A stretch of DNA of 64,000 nucleotides from Tepidiforma thermophila (lineage in GTDB: Bacteria; Chloroflexota; Dehalococcoidia; Tepidiformales; Tepidiformaceae): contig NZ_PDJQ01000001.1 in assembly GCF_002563855.1 (NCBI RefSeq), positions 1,550,001 through 1,614,000 on the forward strand. Reading direction: 5' to 3'. The notes under the pieces are model-generated. The model saw only the letters and a list, made by a program, of their open reading frames with translations, did no database searches and was not told the DNA's origin. Made by a program: the position numbers and the translations under genes. Below are positions 16,551 through 24,535 of this stretch, in pieces (positions within the stretch are counted from its first letter, which is position 1; the number at the start of each line of letters is the position of its first letter).

Positions 16551-17438
16551 ATGGCAGTGCTCGTCGACCAGAACACCCGCCTGCTGGTGCAGGGCATCGG
16601 CACCGAAGGCGCCAACCACATGCGCCGCTCCATCGCCTACGGCACCAATGTCGTCGCCGCCATCCACCCGAAACGCGGAGGCGAACAGCAGGACGGCGTT
16701 CCTATCTTCACCACGGTCGACCAGGCCGTCCGCGAAACGGGGGCCAACGTCAGCATCATCTTCGTCCCCGCGCCCGGCGCCGCCGATGCCATCCTCGAGG
16801 CTGCCGCCGCGAAAATCCCGCTCATCGTCTGCATCACCGAGGGCATCCCGGTCCTCGATATGGTCCGCGTCAAGGCAGCGCTCCAGTCGACCGGCAGCAT
16901 CCTCATCGGCCCCAACTGCCCCGGCGTCATCACGCCCGGCACAAAGACCCGCGTCGGCATCATGCCCGGCGATGTCTTCATGCCCGGCCGCGTCGGCGTC
17001 GTGAGCCGCTCCGGCACCCTCGTCTATGAAGTCGTTGCGCAGCTCACCGCCGAGGGCATCGGCCAGAGCACCTGTATCGGCGTCGGCGGCGATCCCATCA
17101 TCGGCACCCGCCAGGCAGAGGCCGTCCGCATGCTCAACGAAGACCCGGATACCGACGCCATCGTGCTCGTCGGCGAAATCGGCGGCTCCGCCGAGCAGGA
17201 GGCCGCCGCCTACATCAAGGAGCACGTCAGGAAGCCCGTCGTCGCCTTCATCGCCGGCGCGACCGCGCCTCCCGGCCGCCGCATGGGCCATGCCGGCGCC
17301 ATCATCTCCGGCGAGGACGGCAAGGCCGAGAACAAGAAGGCCGCCCTCCGCGCCGCCGGCGCCGTCGTCTCGGATTCCCCGGCCGATATCGGCGCTACCA
17401 TGAAGCGCATCCTCGCCGAGCGCGGCCTGCTCCGCTGA
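16551..17438 (+). CDS. sucD: Succinate-CoA ligase, alpha subunit
   Basis: 295 residues, the normal length. It begins [20 protein letters not shown], with a CoA-binding Rossmann domain, and continues [20 protein letters not shown] and [13 protein letters not shown]. The phospho-histidine is in [14 protein letters not shown]. The enzyme makes ATP/GTP from succinyl-CoA in the citric acid cycle. The partner sucC is not next to it, which is unusual. The beta subunit must be elsewhere, or this paralogue works with the ATP-grasp subunit at 23739-24437 (speculative). Confidence 0.92.
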   Translation: MAVLVDQNTRLLVQGIGTEGANHMRRSIAYGTNVVAAIHPKRGGEQQDGVPIFTTVDQAVRETGANVSIIFVPAPGAADAILEAAAAKIPLIVCITEGIPVLDMVRVKAALQSTGSILIGPNCPGVITPGTKTRVGIMPGDVFMPGRVGVVSRSGTLVYEVVAQLTAEGIGQSTCIGVGGDPIIGTRQAEAVRMLNEDPDTDAIVLVGEIGGSAEQEAAAYIKEHVRKPVVAFIAGATAPPGRRMGHAGAIISGEDGKAENKKAALRAAGAVVSDSPADIGATMKRILAERGLLR

Positions 17439-17637
17439 CGCCACCGTCGCCCTCCGTCGGCCAGCGGCGCCCGCGGCAAGGGCCGTTTGTTCCAGTTGTG
17501 TTACGTTTTCGCCGCTGGCCGCCTGCCGATGACGCGCTGGCCATCCCGGTCGGCTAGCATCGTGCCATCCCGCCGTACCGGCCCGCTCCGGCCTATTCGG
17601 CGCCGGAACCGGGTCTTCCGGTCTTCGAGGAGGCACC

Positions 17638-18021
17638 ATGGCTGCGTCCGAATCTGCCGCCCCGCGCATCGTCGACTCCCTGCTGGGCGCCGTGCGCCGG
17701 CTCGAATCGGCCCGCGACCCCCGGGCCGTCCGCGAAGCCATCCGCGATTGCGCCCTCGCCATTGAGTTCCGCCTCGACACACTCGCCCGCGAGCTCGAGC
17801 CTGGCGGTGGACTGGAGCCCGAACTCCTTCCTGCCGGCCGCGCCATTGACCAGGCACTCCGTGGCATCCTCGTGGAGGCGTGGCAGTTGCTCGGCGCGGG
17901 CGATGACGCCCTCATGGACCGATCGCGCCTCGCCCGGTTCACCCGCGACATTGCACGCGCCGCCCGCCAGGAAGCGGAACTCGCCTTCGCCCGGCTCTCG
18001 CTCCCCGAGGCGATTGATTAG
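17638..18021 (+). CDS. Hypothetical helical protein
   Basis: 127 residues, no family recognised. The ATG follows GGAGG at a good distance (CGAGGAGGCACC-ATG). The sequence is strongly helical and rich in Ala, Arg and Glu (LLGAVRRLESARDPRAVREA, RFTRDIARAARQEAELAFAR), with one Cys and no membrane span. It is likely a small cytoplasmic helical bundle. It lies alone between sucD and a convergent VOC-family gene. The 200 bases upstream hold no gene I can see. Confidence 0.65.
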   Translation: MAASESAAPRIVDSLLGAVRRLESARDPRAVREAIRDCALAIEFRLDTLARELEPGGGLEPELLPAGRAIDQALRGILVEAWQLLGAGDDALMDRSRLARFTRDIARAARQEAELAFARLSLPEAID

Positions 18022-18030
18022 TCGCGGGCG

Positions 18031-18432
18031 TCAGCCGCCGCCCAGGGATTGCCAGAAGGTCAGCCAGTTCCCGGCCGGATCCTCCACGGTGAACTCCCGC
18101 TGTCCCCACGGCCGTTCAGCCAGCGGGTCAAGTATCCGCGCCCCTGCCGAGGCTGCCCGTTGCGCGAGCGTGTCTATCCGCTCCGCTTCGATGTAGAGGG
18201 CGTTCGGGCCTGCGGTTCCTGCCCGCTCGCGGATCGCCTGGTTGTACGCCGTGCCGTAGAACGCTGCAGCTGCCGATTCCAGCATCAGCTGCGCGTCGCC
18301 GTAGCGTACTGAGATATTGCCCTCCGCCAGGTCTCCGCGCTGGAGCTCGAAGCCGAGCACATCGACGTAGAACCGGACCGCTTCCTCGAGGTCGCGAAAC
18401 CGGAGCGCGGGAATCACACCATATCCAGGCAT
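18031..18432 (-). CDS. Glyoxalase/bleomycin-resistance (VOC) family protein
   Basis: 133 residues with the paired beta-alpha-beta-beta-beta units of the vicinal-oxygen-chelate fold: IPALRFRDLEEAVRFYVDVL at the start and FTVEDPAGNWLTFWQ at the end. The usual first metal ligand (His/Gln near the N-terminus) is not obvious, but Glu in LMLES is a candidate. Family members isomerise glyoxal adducts, open rings or bind drugs. The role cannot be assigned. It overlaps nothing and is convergent with the upstream hypothetical gene. Confidence 0.88.
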   Translation of the reverse strand: MPGYGVIPALRFRDLEEAVRFYVDVLGFELQRGDLAEGNISVRYGDAQLMLESAAAAFYGTAYNQAIRERAGTAGPNALYIEAERIDTLAQRAASAGARILDPLAERPWGQREFTVEDPAGNWLTFWQSLGGG

Positions 18433-18489
18433 GGAAACCTCCGGCCCACGGGGGCGTCCGGGCAGGCTAGCCCCGGGCGCTCACGAGCG

Positions 18490-19284
18490 TCAACGGGCCG
18501 AGGGCATCCGCCAGGAGCCGCCCCCCGGTCCTGCGATGGCGACCCAGTATGCCTTCCCCGGCTCGAGCGACGTGAGGGTGTTCGCCCCGGGCACATTCGC
18601 ACCCGCCGGGAAGTACGCCAGCCACGCCTGGCTCGCCGCCTCCCATCCGTAGATGGCGGTCACCTGCGCGCCGCTTACGCCCTCGAGCGCCTGCGCGGGC
18701 GTCGTCGCCGGGCCGGTCCAGGTCACCAGGGTCCAGCGGAACTGGAGCGGAACGGTCGTGGAGGCGTCCCGGCCTGCCTCGACCACCCACCCGACCTGTC
18801 CGCCGCCGTCACCCGGCGCCAGCACCAGCACACGGAGCGGTCCGGGAATGCTCTGCGAAATCCGCACCCACGCCTGGCACTCGTCGGTGACCCCGTCGCG
18901 CAGCGGCGGGAAGCTCCGTACCGGGCTCCCGGCCGCGGCATTCGCCGCGGTCGAGAATGTGCGGACGCCGGTTGCCTGGCGTCCCGGGGCAATCCCGCCC
19001 GAGCTCGTCTCGATGATAATCCCGTCCCCCGCCTCGATGATGAAATCCACCGGCATGTTGAGCACCGGGTGCAGGCTGACCGCGCCCGGCGGTGGCTGGC
19101 AAAAGCCGTCGCGGTCGAGCGCGTGGAACACGACCGTCACAAACTGGCTGCCATCGAGCTGCGGCTCGATCACCATCGAAACAGGGCCGTCCTCGGCCCG
19201 TACAGTCCGCAACGGCGCGCCGGGCGCCGCAGCTAGCGCGCCAATGACAGCAGCGAGCATCAGAAGAACAACAAACCGGTGCAT
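18490..19284 (-). CDS. Secreted protein of unknown function
   Basis: 264 residues when started at MHRFVVLLMLAAVIGALAAA (19284); a longer start would add 18 Arg-rich residues. The N-terminus is a clear signal peptide, probably cut near APG-APL or VRA-ED. The mature part is beta-rich, with NMPVDFIIEAGDGIIIETSS and a C-terminal stretch ALEGVSGAQVTAIYGWEA to LEPGKAYWVAI. That closing pattern resembles extracellular beta-sandwich modules that end secreted Chloroflexota proteins. Two cysteines are present (FCQPP, DECQAW) that could pair. No catalytic motif is seen. Confidence 0.7.
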   Translation of the reverse strand: MHRFVVLLMLAAVIGALAAAPGAPLRTVRAEDGPVSMVIEPQLDGSQFVTVVFHALDRDGFCQPPPGAVSLHPVLNMPVDFIIEAGDGIIIETSSGGIAPGRQATGVRTFSTAANAAAGSPVRSFPPLRDGVTDECQAWVRISQSIPGPLRVLVLAPGDGGGQVGWVVEAGRDASTTVPLQFRWTLVTWTGPATTPAQALEGVSGAQVTAIYGWEAASQAWLAYFPAGANVPGANTLTSLEPGKAYWVAIAGPGGGSWRMPSAR

Positions 19285-19440
19285 GTCCCCGAGTCTACCG
19301 CGCCGCTCCGTCAGGCGCCCCGCGGCACGCCTCGCCATACCTCGAACCCCCTCCGATGGTGCCCGGGCCCCCGGGGCGGCCGCCGCCGCTCAGCAAAACG
19401 CCGGCGCGTCGGGCGCCGGCGGAGCGATGAGTGCGTGGGC

Positions 19441-19517
19441 TGGTGGGCGATACTGGATTCGAACCAGTGACCTCTGCGATGTCAACGCAGCGCTCTAACC
19501 ATCTGAGCTAACCGCCC
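19441..19517 (-). tRNA. tRNA-Val (anticodon GAC)
   Basis: Minus-strand cloverleaf: acceptor GGGCGGT with ATCGCCC (one G-T pair), D arm AGCTCAGATGGTTAGAGC, anticodon stem CTGCG/CGCAG around TTGACAT (anticodon GAC, reads GUC/GUU), T arm CTGGTTCGAATCCAG, discriminator A and an encoded CCA. Confidence 0.95.
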
Positions 19518-19617
19518 ACGCAGCTGTTAGCATACGCCGGCAGCGGCCACGGCGCCACTCCGGCGCCGCCCCGTCCCGCCCCTCGCGCGTGTCCCCGGCG
19601 GCCCCTACCCTGACCCT

Positions 19618-20826
19618 ATGCCCCGTCGCGGTCACCGCTGGAAGACACCACCCGAGCAGCTCACGCTCACCCTCCGGGCCGAAAGCCTCGTCTTCGGCGG
19701 CGCCGCCCTCGCCCGCGCGCCCGATGGCCGGGTCGTCTTTACCTGGTTTGCGGCCCCGGGTGAACTCGTCGAAGCCGTTGTCGAACGCGAGTACCCCGAC
19801 TACCTCGAGGCCGTCACGACCCGCGTGCTGGAGCCCTCGCCCGACCGGGTCGAACCCCGCTGCCCGCTGTTCGGCGAATGCGGCGGCTGCCAGCTCCAGC
19901 ACATGGCCTACCCCGCCCAGCTCCGCGCGAAGGAGGCCGTCGTCCGCGAACAGCTCAAGCGCATCGGCGGCCTCGGCGACGACGTCGTGCGGCCCATCGT
20001 CGGCGCCCGGGAGCCCTGGGGGTACCGCAACCACGTCCGCTTCTCGACCGGCAGGAAATTCGGCGACGTCGGATTCATCTCCCGCCGCGGTCACGGGCTC
20101 CTGAAGGTCGAGCACTGCCCAATCGCCGACCCCTGGGTCAACGAAATCCTCCCCCAGCTCCAGGGGCACGGCGCCGGTCTCCATCAAATCCAGGTCCGTC
20201 ACTCAGCAGCCACCGGCTCGTTCCTGGTCAACCCCGCGGTCCCGGGAGTCCCGTTCCCGACAGGGCAAACCAGCTACCTCGAGCGGCTGGCCGGTCACGA
20301 CTTCGTCGTCAGCGCCTCGGCGTTCTTCCAGGTCAACACTGCCCAGGCCGAAGAGATGGTCCGCCTGGTCGGCGAGGCCCTCCCCTCCCGGGGCCGTCTG
20401 CTGGTCGATGCGTTCGCTGGCGTCGGTACCTTTGCGCGCATCTTCGCCGACCGCTTCGATTCGGTCGTCGCCATCGAGGAGTCCAACAGCGCTGCCCGCG
20501 ACGCGAAGGTCAACCTCGCGCCCGTGAAAAACGCCCGCATCCGCATCGGCAAGGTCGAAGACATCCTCCCGGCGTTTGAGGACCACCCCGACGCCATCGT
20601 CCTCGACCCGCCCCGGCCGGGGTGCGCGCCGCCCGTCCTCGCCGCTATCACCGCCTTCCGGCCGAGAGTCGTCGTCTACGTCTCGTGCAACCCGGCCACC
20701 CTCGCCCGCGACCTCCGTGTCCTCGTCGACGGCGGGTACCGCCTGACCGACGTAACACCGCTCGACATGTTCCCCCAGACCGGCCACATCGAATGCGTCA
20801 GCCGGCTGGAGTGGCCCGCCGCATGA
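19618..20826 (+). CDS. Class I SAM-dependent RNA m5U methyltransferase (RlmD/TrmA family, TRAM domain)
   Basis: 402 residues. An N-terminal TRAM-like barrel (about 10-70) is followed by the iron-sulfur ligands CPLFGECGGCQ and the later Cys of HCPI. The catalytic domain has the SAM motif LVDAFAGVGTFARIFA, the VLDPPRPGC motif and the nucleophile loop SCNPATLARD. The end (GHIECVSRLEW) matches RumA-like enzymes. It methylates uridine C5 in rRNA or tRNA; which site cannot be told. The stop overlaps the maf start by four bases. The gene begins about 100 bases from a divergent tRNA-Val. Confidence 0.92.
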   Translation: MPRRGHRWKTPPEQLTLTLRAESLVFGGAALARAPDGRVVFTWFAAPGELVEAVVEREYPDYLEAVTTRVLEPSPDRVEPRCPLFGECGGCQLQHMAYPAQLRAKEAVVREQLKRIGGLGDDVVRPIVGAREPWGYRNHVRFSTGRKFGDVGFISRRGHGLLKVEHCPIADPWVNEILPQLQGHGAGLHQIQVRHSAATGSFLVNPAVPGVPFPTGQTSYLERLAGHDFVVSASAFFQVNTAQAEEMVRLVGEALPSRGRLLVDAFAGVGTFARIFADRFDSVVAIEESNSAARDAKVNLAPVKNARIRIGKVEDILPAFEDHPDAIVLDPPRPGCAPPVLAAITAFRPRVVVYVSCNPATLARDLRVLVDGGYRLTDVTPLDMFPQTGHIECVSRLEWPAA

Positions 20827-21473
20827 GCCGGAACGTCGTCCTTGCGTCCGCCTCGCCGCGTCGCCGGGAGCTGCTGGCCGCCCTGCTTGATGACTTTACC
20901 GTCGATGCCGCCGACATCGCCGAGGACCTGGCCGGCGATGCCGTCGATTGCGCCCGCCAGCTCGCCTACGCCAAGGCCGAGGCCGTCGCCCGCCGCTACC
21001 GCGATGCGGTCGTCATCGGCTGCGACACCGTCGTCTTTCGCGGCCTGCACCTCTACGCCAAGCCAGCCGATACCGCCGAGGCCGCCGCCATGCTCCGCGA
21101 ACTCCGGGGCCGGCCCCACCAGGTCGTCACCGCCGTCGCCCTTGTCGCCCCGGAAGGGACGGCAATCGATCACGAAATCTCGACCGTCTTCATGGCCGAC
21201 CTCCCCGACGACGTCGTCGAGGCCTACGCGGCATCCGGCCGCACCCTCGACAAGGCCGGCGGCTACGCCATCCAGCACGAGAACGTCGGGCCCGTTGCCC
21301 GCCTCGAAGGCTGCTACTGCGGTGTCATGGGCCTCCCCCTCTGGACCCTGTACCGCCTCCTCGACCTCTTCGGCTGCGAACCCGCACCGCCGAGCCGCCG
21401 CTTCAACCGCTGCGCCGACTGTCCGGCGCGGCCCGCTGGTGTGCCCCCTTGGCAGGCAACACAGACGGAGTAG
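20823..21473 (+). CDS. maf: Maf family nucleoside triphosphate pyrophosphatase
   Basis: 216 residues from the ATG at 20823, inside the ATGA overlap with the methyltransferase gene. Maf proteins hydrolyse non-canonical or excess nucleotides (dTTP/UTP or m7GTP types) to monophosphates. Motifs: ASASPRRRELLAAL at the N-terminus, GCDTVVF with the catalytic Asp, and LDKAGGYAIQ. The usual GKP reads AKP here. A C-terminal extension contains NRCADCPARP. The stop codon overlaps the -10 box of the next promoter. Confidence 0.92.
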   Translation: MSRNVVLASASPRRRELLAALLDDFTVDAADIAEDLAGDAVDCARQLAYAKAEAVARRYRDAVVIGCDTVVFRGLHLYAKPADTAEAAAMLRELRGRPHQVVTAVALVAPEGTAIDHEISTVFMADLPDDVVEAYAASGRTLDKAGGYAIQHENVGPVARLEGCYCGVMGLPLWTLYRLLDLFGCEPAPPSRRFNRCADCPARPAGVPPWQATQTE

Positions 21474-21476
21474 ACT
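21449..21476 (+). promoter_or_regulatory. Promoter of the NarL-type response regulator
   Basis: TTGGCA (21449-21454) and TAGACT (21471-21476) are 16 bases apart, 47 bases before the ATG at 21524. The -10 box includes the maf stop codon. The arrangement supports a separate transcript for the regulator. Confidence 0.5.
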
Positions 21477-21523
21477 GGCGCTCTGCACCCGGGGCGTCTT
21501 CCCGCCCTGAAGGAGTCGCCCGC

Positions 21524-22282
21524 ATGAGCACCAACCGCTCGACCGGGAAGGGGAGCCCCGCCAGCGGTTCGCGGCCCGTCCGTGTGCTCGTCGTCGACGA
21601 CCACGCTGTCATCCGGCAGGGCCTCCGCATGCTGCTCGAATCCCATCCTGGTATCGAAGTCGTCGCCGATTGCGAAAACGGCCGCGAAGCCCTCCTCGCC
21701 GTTGAGCGGCTTCGCCCCGACGTCGTCCTGATGGACGTGGTCATGCCCGGGCTGAACGGCATCGAAGCCACCCGCCAGGTCAAGCGCGCATCGGCGTCAA
21801 CGAAGGTGGTTATCCTCTCCGGCTTCGTGGACGAAGAGCAGATCACCGGCGCCATCCGCGCCGGCGCCTCCGGCTACCTCGTCAAGAACTCCGACGTCTC
21901 CGAGCTTATCCTTGCGATCCAGACCGTCCACCGCGGCAACCAGTACTACTCCGCAGCCCTCTCCGAGGCGTTCGATATTGCTGACCTCCAGCTCCAGGCC
22001 CGCCGGCCCGAGCGGAAGAGCTCGCTCGACACCCTGACGCCCCGCGAGCGCGAGGTGCTCCAGCTCATCGCTGAGGGGCGCACCAACCAGCAGATCGCCG
22101 ATGAGCTGGTCGTTAGCGTCAAGACGGTCGAGGCGCACAAAGCCCACATCATGGAAAAGCTGAAGGCGCGGTCCCGCACCGACCTGATCCGCTACGCCCT
22201 CAAGCGCGGAATCGTGAAGCTCGAAAGCGTCGACGAAGCCGAGCGGAGCCTCTCAAACCTCGGCGGAGCCGGCGATAGCTGA
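21524..22282 (+). CDS. NarL/LuxR-type response regulator
   Basis: 252 residues. The receiver domain (about 18-135) has VLVVDDHAVIRQGLRML, the phospho-acceptor Asp in VVLMDVVMPG, the Thr/Ser switch in VVILSGF and Lys in SGYLVKNSD. The LuxR-type helix-turn-helix (about 175-235) has LTPREREVLQLIAEGRT and SVKTVEAHKAHIMEKL. It is a DNA-binding two-component regulator. No histidine kinase is adjacent, so it is an orphan here. Its last 30 bases overlap the end of the convergent CoA-ligase gene, an antisense overlap of coding ends. Confidence 0.94.
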   Translation: MSTNRSTGKGSPASGSRPVRVLVVDDHAVIRQGLRMLLESHPGIEVVADCENGREALLAVERLRPDVVLMDVVMPGLNGIEATRQVKRASASTKVVILSGFVDEEQITGAIRAGASGYLVKNSDVSELILAIQTVHRGNQYYSAALSEAFDIADLQLQARRPERKSSLDTLTPREREVLQLIAEGRTNQQIADELVVSVKTVEAHKAHIMEKLKARSRTDLIRYALKRGIVKLESVDEAERSLSNLGGAGDS

Positions 22283-23707
22283 CGGCCCCCGCCTCCGCGC
22301 GAAGTCGAGCGCCCGGCGGTATGCGGCCGCAGCCCGCTCGAAGCTCTGGAAGACGGGCACGCCCGCCTCGTTGAACTTGGGCATGATGCTTGCCACGTAC
22401 TCCGCCTCGTGGGCCGGGTGGAGCACTGCCACGAACGGCTTCTCAGAGCGCGCCATGTGGTCCGCCAGCGTCGCGATCGTGCGGTCCAGTGTCTCCGGCT
22501 TCGCCTTCCACTGCCGGGCGGCAAACAGCGCCGAGAGCTCCATCGCCATGCCGTCGACGTTCGGGTCGGCATCCACAATCCGCAGGATCCGGTCGAGCGT
22601 CTCCATGTTCCCCTGGATCGTCCCGGCCATATCCAGCGGGTTCTGGTAGCTCCCCCCGACGATGTTGAAGAACTCCCCGAGCGCGGTGTACGTGGCGTCG
22701 GTGAACCGCGGCACCCGAAGGCCCGCCTTCGCGAACGCGTCGGTCATCGAAACGGACTGGCCGCCGGTCTGCGCCAGCAGCGCCATGCCGTCGCCGCGCG
22801 GCGTCTTCGCCCGCAGAAGCATCTTCATCGCATCGATCGTCTCGTCGAGGTTGTTCGTGGTGATGGCCCCGCACTGGCGCATCATCCCGTCCCACACGGC
22901 CTGCGGCGCTGCCAGCGACCCCGTGTGCGACATCGTCGCCCGGGCCCCCGCCTCCGTCTGGCCGCCCTTCCAGACCACCACCGGCTTCCGCCGGCACGCT
23001 TCCTTCAGCGTGGCGAAGAACCGCCGGCCGTCTTTGACCCCCTCGACGTACATCCCGATGACCTTCGTCTCGTCGTCGAGCATCAGGTACTCGAGGTAGT
23101 CCGAGACATCGAGCACGATGGCGTTCCCGAACGAGGCGCACTTGCTGATGTACATCCCGTTCGCAGCCGCGACCAGGCTGAACATAATGCCGTGTGTCCC
23201 CGACTGGCTCAGGAAGCCGATTTCGCCCGCGTCGGTGACTGGGGCGTCGACGTTGAACCGCACCCCGGCCTTCGGCAGGTACAGCCCCATGCAGTTCGGA
23301 CCCACGAGATTGAAGCCTGCCTCTCGCGCCATGCTCGCCAGCTGCTCCTGCAGCCGGATGCCGAGTTCCTCGCCCGTCTCCGCGAACCCCGAGGTGAAAA
23401 ACCCGGCTCCGCCCGCCCCTGCCGCGATGAGATCCTTCAAAACGTACGGCGAAACCTGCCGTGGTACCGCAACGAGTGCGTAGTCAATCGGCTCCGGGAC
23501 CTCCAGCACCGATTTGAAGTTCTGGACCCCGAGCGCTTCGATCCCGGGGATCTCCTTCTCATCCAGCTGGACCGAATACAGGCGGCCCCCGCGTTCCTTC
23601 AGCGGCAGATTGTTGTGGAGCCACATATAGCCCGGCCCCTTATCGCCGATAACGGCCACCACCTTCGGGTTGAACATCCGGTCGAGTCGGTGCCCAGGAA
23701 CCGCCAT
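22253..23707 (-). CDS. Acyl-CoA synthetase (ADP-forming) alpha-type subunit
   Basis: 484 residues with a CoA-binding domain (MFNPKVVAVIGDKGPG, VPEPIDYALVAVPR) and two succinyl-CoA-ligase-like domains (GFLSQSGTHGIMFSLVAAAN, FGNAIVLDVSDYLEYL). The phospho-histidine is probably that of ATMSHTGSLAAP. These enzymes convert acyl-CoA, ADP and phosphate to the acid and ATP, or run in reverse. The ATP-grasp subunit lies directly upstream on the same strand. Its C-terminal coding end overlaps the convergent response regulator by 30 bases. The acyl group is unknown. Confidence 0.88.
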   Translation of the reverse strand: MAVPGHRLDRMFNPKVVAVIGDKGPGYMWLHNNLPLKERGGRLYSVQLDEKEIPGIEALGVQNFKSVLEVPEPIDYALVAVPRQVSPYVLKDLIAAGAGGAGFFTSGFAETGEELGIRLQEQLASMAREAGFNLVGPNCMGLYLPKAGVRFNVDAPVTDAGEIGFLSQSGTHGIMFSLVAAANGMYISKCASFGNAIVLDVSDYLEYLMLDDETKVIGMYVEGVKDGRRFFATLKEACRRKPVVVWKGGQTEAGARATMSHTGSLAAPQAVWDGMMRQCGAITTNNLDETIDAMKMLLRAKTPRGDGMALLAQTGGQSVSMTDAFAKAGLRVPRFTDATYTALGEFFNIVGGSYQNPLDMAGTIQGNMETLDRILRIVDADPNVDGMAMELSALFAARQWKAKPETLDRTIATLADHMARSEKPFVAVLHPAHEAEYVASIMPKFNEAGVPVFQSFERAAAAYRRALDFARRRGPSAIAGSAEV

Positions 23708-23738
23708 GCTGCTGCCCTCCCGGCAGGCCCCTGCCTGC

Positions 23739-24437
23739 CTATGCCTCGCCGATGATGATGCGGGCGTCCACTGCGAGCGCCCCGTCCGGGTAGGCGAACA
23801 CCGGGTTGAGGTCCAGCTCCTTCACCTCCGGGTGCTGCTCTACAAAATCGGATACTTTCAGGATCGTTCGCGTTAGCGCATCGATGTCAGCCGGCGGCTG
23901 CCCGCGTACCCCGGAAAGCACCGGCCGCCCCTTGATTTCGTCGATCATCTCGCGGGCGTCCTTCTCCTCGAGCGGCACAAGCCGGAAGGAGACATCCTTC
24001 AGCACCTCGACCATGATGCCGCCCAGCCCGAACATCATCACCGGGCCGAATTGCGGGTCAGTGGTCATGCCGATGATCACCTCGGTGCCCTGGGGCGCCA
24101 TGTGCTGCACCGCCACCCCGGTGATGCGGGCGCCCGGGATAGCGCGGCTTGCGCTCGCCACGATGTCGTCGAAGGCCTGCCCCACCGCCTCGCGGTCCGC
24201 CAGGTTCAGCTTCACGCCCCCGACGTCCGACTTGTGCGCAATATCCGGCGAGACGATTTTCAGAACGACCGGGTAGCCGAGCCGCTCGGCCTGCTCCTGG
24301 GCCTCCTCACGGGTGCGGGCCAGTGTCGTGGTGGCTACCGGAACGCCCGCCTCCTGCAGCAGCGATTTCGCCTCAACTTCGGTCAGCAGGGTGCGTCCCT
24401 CGGCGCGCGCCTGCGCCAGTACAGATTCGAACGACAT
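23739..24437 (-). CDS. Acyl-CoA synthetase (ADP-forming) beta-type subunit, ATP-grasp
   Basis: 232 residues from MSFESVLAQARAEGRTLLTE (24437); a start 20 codons earlier is less likely. ATP-grasp_5 marks: LGYPVVLKIVSPDIAHKSD, GGVKLNLAD, EVIIGMTTDPQFGPVMMFGL and LDLNPVFAYPDGALAVDARI. It supplies the nucleotide-binding part that phosphorylates the histidine of the alpha subunit. The alpha gene follows after 31 bases, so the two form an operon. The split into two genes is the archaeal/Chloroflexota arrangement; many bacteria have one fused chain. Confidence 0.9.
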   Translation of the reverse strand: MSFESVLAQARAEGRTLLTEVEAKSLLQEAGVPVATTTLARTREEAQEQAERLGYPVVLKIVSPDIAHKSDVGGVKLNLADREAVGQAFDDIVASASRAIPGARITGVAVQHMAPQGTEVIIGMTTDPQFGPVMMFGLGGIMVEVLKDVSFRLVPLEEKDAREMIDEIKGRPVLSGVRGQPPADIDALTRTILKVSDFVEQHPEVKELDLNPVFAYPDGALAVDARIIIGEA

Positions 24438-24535
24438 GAACGCCTCGCGGAAACGGATGGTGTGCGGATTGTACGGGAACCCGTCCGTGCATCCCACCGG
24501 CCCGGCCGGTACAGTCCCACGCCGAGGAGGCAGCC

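Noticed and set aside
15026-17951. Long minus-strand frames opposite CYTH-CHAD and sucD
   Set aside because: Gly/Asp/Arg-rich translations without domains, opposite clear genes.
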